This document shows positions 7,784 to 12,696 of a stretch of DNA of 12,696 nucleotides, piece after piece (position 1 is the first letter of the stretch; every line of letters starts with the position of its first letter). The position numbers and the translations under genes are program-made. The stretch is from UBA1715 sp045600045. Lineage in GTDB: Bacteria; Bacteroidota; Bacteroidia; Bacteroidales; UBA1715. The stretch spans positions 1 to 12,696 of the forward strand of contig JAZRXD010000076.1 of NCBI GenBank assembly GCA_045600045.1, read 5' to 3'. The notes beneath the pieces are model-generated. The model did no database searches. It saw only the letters and a program-made list of their open reading frames with translations, and was not told the origin of the DNA.

Positions 7784-8661
7784 TGGACAATAGAAAGCAA
7801 ATTTTACAAACGGTGAAGGAATTGTCTTCACCTGAATCTTACAATTTAGTATATCATAAATCAAATGGCGATGTTCCAATGCCTTCGGTAAGTGCATTGG
7901 CTAAAATCGTAGAAACGATTCAGGAGATTATTTTCCCAGGTTATTTTGGCAAAGACGTTGTTTGTTCTGACACGATAGAGTTTTACACAGGAGTAAATGT
8001 CGATAAATTATATGCAATGTTGTCGCAGCAGATTTATCGTGGATTTTCATTTGATGGTGTGCAGAACGAAGGCGAAGACTCTCTTAAGAAGGCGGAACAA
8101 GCGGCAGTCGCATTCATCCAACGCCTTCCCTACATTCGCCACATGCTTTCTCTTGACATTCAGGCAGCATACAATGGCGATCCTGCCGCAAAATCATTCG
8201 GGGAAATCATTTTCTGTTATCCGGTAATCAAAACATTGCTACATTATCGTACGGCACACGAATTATTATTGTTGGAAGTCCCTTTGATTCCAAGAATCAT
8301 AACAGAAATGGCACATTCCGCAACAGGAATTGATATACATCCAGCCGCACAAATCGGCGAATATTTCACTATTGACCATGGTACTGGCGTTGTGATTGGT
8401 GCAACTTGTATTATTGGCAATCACGTGCAATTATATCAAGGGGTAACATTGGGAGCCAAGAATTTCCCATTAGACGAAAACGGAAACCCAATAAAAGGAA
8501 TTCCACGCCATCCTATTGTGGAAGACGATGTGATTATATATTCAAATGCAACTTTGTTGGGAAGAATAACAATAGGTAAAGGTGCGGTAATTGGTGCAAA
8601 CGTTTGGGTAACGCACGATGTTGAAGCTAACTCAAAGGTTTTGTACACTCATCAATCATAA
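7783..8661 (+). CDS. cysE: Serine O-acetyltransferase
   Basis: This enzyme transfers acetyl from acetyl-CoA to L-serine, giving O-acetylserine for cysteine synthesis in the cytoplasm. The 292-residue protein has the helical N-terminal part (about 1-165) and then a left-handed parallel beta helix of hexapeptide repeats. D-I-H-P (184-187) and D-H-G-T-G (198-202) carry the catalytic Asp/His pair, and the G-V-T-L-G-A-K loop (220-226) and the repeats I-G-K-G-A-V-I-G-A-N are typical. Its ATG overlaps the rnr stop codon in TAATG, so translation is probably coupled. The chain ends T-H-Q-S, without the terminal Ile that lets E. coli-type CysE dock into cysteine synthase CysK; a classic cysteine synthase complex is therefore not supported. 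A longer N-terminal part than E. coli CysE fits the EpsC-like branch. Confidence 0.94.
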   Translation: MDNRKQILQTVKELSSPESYNLVYHKSNGDVPMPSVSALAKIVETIQEIIFPGYFGKDVVCSDTIEFYTGVNVDKLYAMLSQQIYRGFSFDGVQNEGEDSLKKAEQAAVAFIQRLPYIRHMLSLDIQAAYNGDPAAKSFGEIIFCYPVIKTLLHYRTAHELLLLEVPLIPRIITEMAHSATGIDIHPAAQIGEYFTIDHGTGVVIGATCIIGNHVQLYQGVTLGAKNFPLDENGNPIKGIPRHPIVEDDVIIYSNATLLGRITIGKGAVIGANVWVTHDVEANSKVLYTHQS

Positions 8662-8664
8662 ATT

Positions 8665-8698
8665 AACAAGTCCGTTGTTGTGAAATGACGGACTTGTT
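8665..8698 (+). terminator. Intrinsic terminator after cysE
   Basis: AACAAGTCCGT (8665-8675) pairs perfectly with ACGGACTTGTT (8688-8698) around a 12-nt loop and is followed by a T-rich run (TTGTCTTGTTT). It starts 4 bp after the cysE stop codon and separates rnr-cysE from the symporter operon. Confidence 0.8.
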
Positions 8699-8774
8699 TT
8701 GTCTTGTTTCGAAAAACTTCTTGTGAAAAGAACACTTTTGTGGGAAACAACAAGTTTTGAAAAGAAAAAATATT

Positions 8775-8782
8775 TAACTTTG
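8775..8782 (+). promoter_or_regulatory. -7 element for the symporter-lipoprotein operon
   Basis: TAACTTTG is an exact TAnnTTTG match 32 bp before the ATG at 8815. The nearest TTTG upstream (8756-8759) is 15 bp away, shorter than the usual 19-21 bp, so the -33 element is uncertain. The leader is A/T-only for most of its length. Confidence 0.6.
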
Positions 8783-8814
8783 CAAAAATTAAAATAAATT
8801 TATTTTTCTCTTTT

Positions 8815-10341
8815 ATGGATAAAAACGAAAATCAAGTCCAAAATGCTCCGGAAAAGGAATCGAAATCGATGTCTTCGGGGGGCGAAAAATTAGCTTGGTC
8901 AAGTGGTGGTATCACCGAAAACCTTGCTATGAACGTATTTCCTTCGTTAAGTTTCAACATTTTCCAAATTGGTATGGGTATCAGCCCACTTATCATTACC
9001 ATTGCAACAAGTGGTTCGAAATTTATCGAGGCAATTTCCGATACGTTTTTTGGAAATCTAAGTGACAACACCCGTTCTAAATGGGGCCGCCGTCGTCCTT
9101 GGATTTTTATAGGAGCCTTTGTTATGGCTTTAGCTTTCACAGCTATTTGGTTTACACCACGTACTCCTGGATTGTTCCAATCAATTTATTTTATTGGAAT
9201 TGTTTCAATCTTCTATATTGTGATGGCTATTTGGCAGATGCCTTTTGGTGCCTTAGGTCTTGAACTTGAAGAGGATTACACCGAGCGAACCAAGCTACAG
9301 ACGTACAAATCAATATTCTCGTATATCGTTGGTATTCTTGTAGGTTCTGCTTATTTGATTTGCCAAATGGACTTTATGAAAGGTGCCGGCGACGAAGTTG
9401 ATGGTGCCCGCAACCTCGGTTTGATTGTAGGTGTTTTAATCATCATTTTCGGTATTATTCCTGCAATTTTCTGTAAAGAAAAGAACATGGTTCGTACGCA
9501 ATCGCAAAAGAAAGACCCATTCTGGCCTTCTTTGGTGGTTACATTCAAATCAAAACCATTCCTTTTGTTGATGGGTGCTTTGTTCTTCGTGTATGTTGCA
9601 TTGTTCTTCATGTTGCCTTTGCTTGGCTACATTTCAATGTATCACGTATGTTCCGATGGTATGCACAACATTTTCAACTGGACGTGGCGTCATCCTTTCA
9701 CATTCTCTTTCGAGGAACAATTCGTAACACATAAAGAATTGGCTGGTTACATTGGCGTTTACACGGCTATTCTTCAACCTGCTACTCAAATCCTTATGGT
9801 TATCATTGTAAACCGTATCGCAAAATTCTTCGATAAACGTACGTTATTGATTATCGGTTCGGTAATTGCAATTATCGGTTACGTTTCGAGCTGGTTCCTA
9901 TTCACTCCTAACGCTCCATTCTTGGCTGTATTCCCTCCTGTAATCATCAATATGGGATTGGCAATGTGCTGGCCTTTGATTGGTGCATTTACAGCCGACA
10001 TTTGTGACTACGACGAATACGAAAACGGAAGCCGTCGTGAAGGTATGTTCACTGCTGTTTGTGGATTCCTTATTAAATTGGCTATCGCTTTGGTATCAAT
10101 CATTGCTGGTTATGTTCTTGTTCTTGTTGGTATTAACGGTGCAAACCCAATCATTTCTATATCGGATTTGAATCTGGTTCGCGAAATGTATGTGTTCATC
10201 CCAACAATTGCAATGATTCTAACAATTGTTTTGATTTTGAAATACCCACTTACTAAAGCAAAAGTTCAAGAAATTCAAGAAAAACTACGCGAAAGAGTTG
10301 CTGCAAAAGCTGCCGAAGCAACTGTAGAAACTAACAATTAA
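8815..10341 (+). CDS. GPH/SLC45-like sugar:cation symporter (MFS)
   Basis: This 508-residue inner-membrane transporter probably imports a sugar or glycoside with a cation. It has a hydrophilic N-terminus (1-25), about twelve hydrophobic segments (between about 40 and 477) and a charged C-terminal tail (479-508, rich in K, E and A). Family signatures are clear: the loop 2/3 motif R-S-K-W-G-R-R-R-P-W (87-96), D-Y-T-E-R-T-K-L-Q (154-162), and D-I-C-D-Y-D-E-Y-E-N-G-S-R-R-E-G (395-410), the hallmark cytoplasmic loop of the glycoside-pentoside-hexuronide group. An extended polar loop at about 276-308 contains several Trp and His. The following lipoprotein gene starts 10 bp after the stop codon. No glycoside hydrolase or SusC/SusD gene is in view, so the substrate is open. 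Frequent TTC, GGT and GCT codons look smoother than in the minus-strand operon and may reflect good expression. Confidence 0.9.
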   Translation: MDKNENQVQNAPEKESKSMSSGGEKLAWSSGGITENLAMNVFPSLSFNIFQIGMGISPLIITIATSGSKFIEAISDTFFGNLSDNTRSKWGRRRPWIFIGAFVMALAFTAIWFTPRTPGLFQSIYFIGIVSIFYIVMAIWQMPFGALGLELEEDYTERTKLQTYKSIFSYIVGILVGSAYLICQMDFMKGAGDEVDGARNLGLIVGVLIIIFGIIPAIFCKEKNMVRTQSQKKDPFWPSLVVTFKSKPFLLLMGALFFVYVALFFMLPLLGYISMYHVCSDGMHNIFNWTWRHPFTFSFEEQFVTHKELAGYIGVYTAILQPATQILMVIIVNRIAKFFDKRTLLIIGSVIAIIGYVSSWFLFTPNAPFLAVFPPVIINMGLAMCWPLIGAFTADICDYDEYENGSRREGMFTAVCGFLIKLAIALVSIIAGYVLVLVGINGANPIISISDLNLVREMYVFIPTIAMILTIVLILKYPLTKAKVQEIQEKLRERVAAKAAEATVETNN

Positions 10342-10351
10342 TATTGACGTT

Positions 10352-11179
10352 ATGAAAAAAATACTTTTAATCGCTTCTTCTCTTGCTTTCTTCTTCGCTT
10401 GTAGTGAAGAAAAAACCGAAGCTAATTATAATCGTTGTCCAATGGCACAGCAAAGCGATATTCTTGGCTCTGTTGCCGATATTGATGGAAACAACTATGA
10501 TGTTGTTAAAATCGGAACACTTGAATGTTTTGCCAGCAACTTGAAAACAACAAAATTGAACGACGGAACTCCTATCAAAAATATTCCATGCGATGGCTGG
10601 GCTCAAGCTGAAGAACCTGCATTTGCAACATTCAACAACGAAGAAAATGGCGAAGTTGTTTACAACTACGCTGCTGCTGCAACTGGTAATCTTTGTCCTG
10701 AAGGTTGGACTGTTCCAACAGAATCAGAATGGATGCAAATAGCTGCAACTTACGCTAATGTTGAGAATCCTGAAGGATGGGACCAAGTTCCTACTACTAT
10801 TGGCTGGGATAGCACAAGTTTTTCTGCTGTTGCAGCAGGTTTCCGCGAAAGAAATGGTAATTTCTACGAAGAAGGAAATCTTGGAATGTGGTGGACTTCT
10901 ACCCCACACAACGAAGCAAACGCTATGTATGTGTTTATGAAAAACATTGGCAAAGATTCAAAAAAATACATCGGACTTAACAAAAGCCATATCGGTAGAA
11001 CTGCAGGTTTGAGTGTTCGTTGTGTTCGTAAATACGATGCCAACAATACGTTTGCTAAACCTGAAACAACAATGGACTCTACTGATGCTGTTAGCGGTGC
11101 AACACAGGAAGTAAAAGACACTATTGCAGAACAAATTGTTGATATTTTGACGGAAGAAGCATCCGCTGAAACTAAATAA
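10352..11179 (+). CDS. FISUMP-domain lipoprotein with a C-terminal flavinylation-like motif
   Basis: This 275-residue exported lipoprotein has signal sequence residues 1-16 with lipobox F-F-A and lipidated C17. It is followed by S-E-E-K, which resembles the acidic surface-export signal of Bacteroidota lipoproteins. Residues about 42-226 form a FISUMP domain (Fibrobacter succinogenes major paralogous domain): G-N-N-Y-D-V-V-K-I-G at 46-55, then A-S-N-L-K (61-65), C-P-E-G-W-T-V-P-T-E-S-E-W (115-127), W-W-T-S-T (180-184) and a final S-V-R-C-V-R. The FISUMP fold is of unknown function. The unusual part is the tail (about 228-275): D-A-V-S-G-A-T at 245-251, then an amphipathic helix with acidic and Ala residues. 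The gene is 10 bp downstream of the symporter, shares its transcript and is followed by a terminator. Lipoprotein and FISUMP calls are firm; flavinylation is inference. Confidence 0.92.
   Translation: MKKILLIASSLAFFFACSEEKTEANYNRCPMAQQSDILGSVADIDGNNYDVVKIGTLECFASNLKTTKLNDGTPIKNIPCDGWAQAEEPAFATFNNEENGEVVYNYAAAATGNLCPEGWTVPTESEWMQIAATYANVENPEGWDQVPTTIGWDSTSFSAVAAGFRERNGNFYEEGNLGMWWTSTPHNEANAMYVFMKNIGKDSKKYIGLNKSHIGRTAGLSVRCVRKYDANNTFAKPETTMDSTDAVSGATQEVKDTIAEQIVDILTEEASAETK
11084..11104 (+). other. Candidate covalent FMN attachment site (DAVSGAT) in the lipoprotein tail
   Basis: These codons encode D245-A-V-S-G-A-T251. ApbE-type FAD:protein FMN transferases modify Thr (or Ser) in the consensus D-x-x-S/G-G-A-T/S, found in NqrC, RnfG and FMN_bind proteins. 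Every fixed position fits, and the next 15 residues are helix-prone, as after the site in FMN_bind domains. The rest of an FMN_bind domain is not evident, so the assignment rests on the motif and its local context. Confidence 0.5.
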
Positions 11180-11197
11180 GGTTATAACATCCCACCT

Positions 11198-11233
11198 AAA
11201 AATCCCGATTGACTATCGCCATTCGGGATTTTT
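11198..11233 (+). terminator. Intrinsic terminator after the FISUMP lipoprotein gene
   Basis: AAAAATCCCGA (11198-11208) pairs perfectly with TCGGGATTTTT (11223-11233) around a 14-nt loop, and the 3' side runs on in T (TATTT). It starts 19 bp after the lipoprotein stop codon and lies just upstream of the RNase HI promoter. Confidence 0.8.
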
Positions 11234-11241
11234 TATTTCAT

Positions 11242-11249
11242 TATATTTG
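11242..11249 (+). promoter_or_regulatory. -7 element for RNase HI
   Basis: TATATTTG matches TAnnTTTG exactly and ends 15 bp before ATG 11265. Transcription would begin only a few bases before the start codon, giving a very short leader. The in-frame TTG at 11247 lies inside this element, so it cannot serve as the start codon of a transcript made from here. No good TTTG -33 element is present. Confidence 0.55.
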
Positions 11250-11264
11250 TACATCAAAGCGAAT

Positions 11265-11786
11265 ATGGAATCAAAAAACACTAATATTCCCCACGTATTG
11301 TTATATTCCGATGGCTCAGCCGATCCAAATCCTGGAAAAGGTGGATATGGTGGTATTTTGCGCTATAAAGACCTTACAAAAGAGTTTTCCGAGGGATTTG
11401 AACTGACGACAAACAACAGGATGGAAATTATGGGCGTTATTGCTGGTTTGGAAATGTTGAAAATGAAGTCGTCTGTCGATGTTTACACCGATTCGTCGTA
11501 TGTTGTTGATACAATCACTAAAAGATGGATTTATTCGTGGAAAGCAAAGGGTTGGCGTAAAGCTGACAGAAAACCTGTTGTCAATGTGGATTTGTGGGAA
11601 CGATTGTTGACGTTATTAACAATTCACGACGTACGTTTTAATTGGATTAAAGGACACGCCGGACATCCGGAAAACGAACGTTGCGATGAATTAGCGAAAC
11701 AAGCCCGTTCAACGGGAATGACATTAAAAAAGGATGAAGGTTATACCACCTCCATCCTATCCAATCAAAATCCAACGTTATTTTAA
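11265..11786 (+). CDS. rnhA: Ribonuclease HI
   Basis: This 173-residue cytoplasmic endonuclease cuts the RNA strand of RNA-DNA hybrids (Okazaki primers, R-loops). The RNase H fold covers about residues 10-148. The catalytic set is complete: D16 in Y-S-D-G-S-A-D-P-N-P-G, E54 in N-N-R-M-E, D76 in Y-T-D-S-S-Y-V, H131 in K-G-H-A-G-H-P-E-N-E-R-C-D-E-L-A, and D141 in the same block. A basic W-K-A-K-G-W-R-K handle (92-99) for hybrid binding is present. The last 25 residues are a polar extension past the usual end. ATG 11265 is chosen over the in-frame TTG 11247, which lies inside the -7 promoter element. It is a stand-alone gene with no reverse transcriptase domain, and its stop codon interlocks with the convergent symporter gene. 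Confidence 0.96.
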   Translation: MESKNTNIPHVLLYSDGSADPNPGKGGYGGILRYKDLTKEFSEGFELTTNNRMEIMGVIAGLEMLKMKSSVDVYTDSSYVVDTITKRWIYSWKAKGWRKADRKPVVNVDLWERLLTLLTIHDVRFNWIKGHAGHPENERCDELAKQARSTGMTLKKDEGYTTSILSNQNPTLF

Positions 11787-12696
11787 TTTTTGGCTGTCAA
11801 TTTGCTTACAACAACTATTGTCAATGCCGACAATGGAAATGCGTAACAAATTGGATCTACCAATGCGAAATCTCCAGGTATCAATACAGGGGTGCCGAAC
11901 AATGTACTGCAAAGTCCAATTAAATTAGCTTCTTTCATGTGGAAGAATAGCATCCCTAGTATTGTAACCAACGCACCAACCCACATACTTGCATATGCAC
12001 CTTGTTTTGTTGCTTTTTTCCAGTACAAAGCACAAAAATATGAAGGCAAAAACGAAGATGCGCAAATACCCATAAAAATCGAAGTTGAAAGCGCAATGAT
12101 TTGACTTGCATTTCCTTGGAAATAGTAGCAAATCATAAAGCTTAGGAAAATAGAAATCAATACAGCCAGACGGATTACAATAGTTGTACGGTTCTTTCTT
12201 TCCTTTTTGCTACCAGTAATACAGGTGCCATAAATATCATAACCAGCTGCAGCAGCCATTGTGTGGAATTGAGCACTCAATGTTGACATACTTGCAGAAA
12301 GAATACAAAGCATAAAGATTACAGAGAACCACATCGGCATTGCGTTTCCTATGAAATGAGGAATTATTTCATCCGATTTTATCAAATCGCCATTTTCCAT
12401 AGCAACATCTGCCGCAACGGTTCCTTGTGTGTTCCAATAAAACAAGTTTGATAATGCTCCAATGTGATAAATAACACCAACAGTGATAAAAATGAACAAA
12501 CAGCCGACAAACACACCTCTATTTAATTGTTTTGTGCTGTCTACCGTCATAAAACGAATCACAAGTTGTGGCTGAGCCAAACAGCCAATACCAACACCAA
12601 AAATCAACGAAGTCACTAATGTGTACCATTGTGCGGAACCGAAAATCGGCATTGAAGTCCAACCTTGATGACCTTTTTCTGTAAAACGATCAGGTA
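11783..12696 (-). CDS. Sodium:solute symporter (SSS family), N-terminal part outside window
   Basis: The reading frame is open to the right edge: at least 14 codons precede the first visible Met (ATG at 12652), including G-W-T-S before M-P-I-F-G-S. This Met is internal, and only the C-terminal 300 or so residues are seen. SSS (PutP/PanF-like) hallmarks are G-V-G-I-G-C-L-A-Q-P-Q-L-V-I-R-F-M just after that Met, and S-A-S-M-S-T-L-S-A-Q in a later helix, matching the Ser/Thr-rich sodium-binding helix. Both are followed by A-A-A-A-G-Y-D-I-Y. About eight hydrophobic helices are visible, interrupted by a basic cytoplasmic loop (G-S-K-K-E-R-K-N-R). It is an inner-membrane sodium-coupled importer; the substrate cannot be told. 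It converges on rnhA with a 4-bp overlap and no terminator hairpin between. Confidence 0.92.
   Translation of the reverse strand, partial: PDRFTEKGHQGWTSMPIFGSAQWYTLVTSLIFGVGIGCLAQPQLVIRFMTVDSTKQLNRGVFVGCLFIFITVGVIYHIGALSNLFYWNTQGTVAADVAMENGDLIKSDEIIPHFIGNAMPMWFSVIFMLCILSASMSTLSAQFHTMAAAAGYDIYGTCITGSKKERKNRTTIVIRLAVLISIFLSFMICYYFQGNASQIIALSTSIFMGICASSFLPSYFCALYWKKATKQGAYASMWVGALVTILGMLFFHMKEANLIGLCSTLFGTPVLIPGDFALVDPICYAFPLSALTIVVVSKLTAKN

Noticed and set aside
11265..11786. RNase H as part of a retroelement
   Set aside because: It is a complete stand-alone bacterial RNase HI with its own promoter and no reverse transcriptase or repeats beside it.
12650..12652. ATG as the true start of the sodium:solute symporter gene
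   Set aside because: The frame stays open to the window edge with family-like residues (G-W-T-S) directly before it, and the visible part lacks the N-terminal helices of the family.

Overview
The window looks like a piece of a Bacteroidota chromosome, most likely Bacteroidales, and probably from an anaerobe. It is AT-rich. Three of the four promoter candidates match the Bacteroidota -7 consensus TAnnTTTG exactly, Shine-Dalgarno sequences are weak or absent, and the lipoprotein has an acidic stretch after its lipid-modified Cys. DUF4139, FISUMP and GPH/SLC45-like proteins also fit this phylum. No tRNA, rRNA, CRISPR array or transposase gene was seen.

Layout from left to right. (1) Bases 1-604 hold no gene. 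They carry a degenerate array of dyad-rich units (about 15-363) and then a perfect 16-bp inverted repeat (366-412). (2) Bases 605-5460, minus strand, hold a tight four-gene operon read right to left: an outer-membrane beta-barrel candidate, an unrecognised secreted protein, a DUF4140/DUF4139 (MuiA-like) protein with a coiled coil, and a UshA-type 5'-nucleotidase. All four have signal peptides, so this is an envelope operon. Gaps are 29, 11 and 4 bp, and one good promoter lies in front. (3) Bases 5621-8661, plus strand: RNase R and serine O-acetyltransferase, coupled through a TAATG junction and closed by a hairpin terminator. (4) Bases 8815-11179, plus strand: a GPH/SLC45-like sugar:cation symporter followed 10 bp later by a FISUMP-domain lipoprotein, again with promoter and terminator. 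(5) Bases 11265-11786, plus strand: RNase HI from its own promoter. It meets the minus-strand C-terminal part of a sodium:solute symporter that runs off the right edge; the two stop codons interlock in one TTAA.

The observation most worth following up is in the FISUMP lipoprotein. Its short C-terminal tail contains D-A-V-S-G-A-T followed by a predicted helix. This matches the consensus at which ApbE-type transferases attach FMN to Thr in NqrC, RnfG and FMN_bind proteins, but no complete FMN_bind domain is visible. If real, it would be a possibly surface-exposed, covalently flavinylated FISUMP lipoprotein encoded next to a sugar symporter. The envelope operon is the second candidate for an undescribed system. 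The RNase R, serine acetyltransferase and RNase HI genes appear ordinary.
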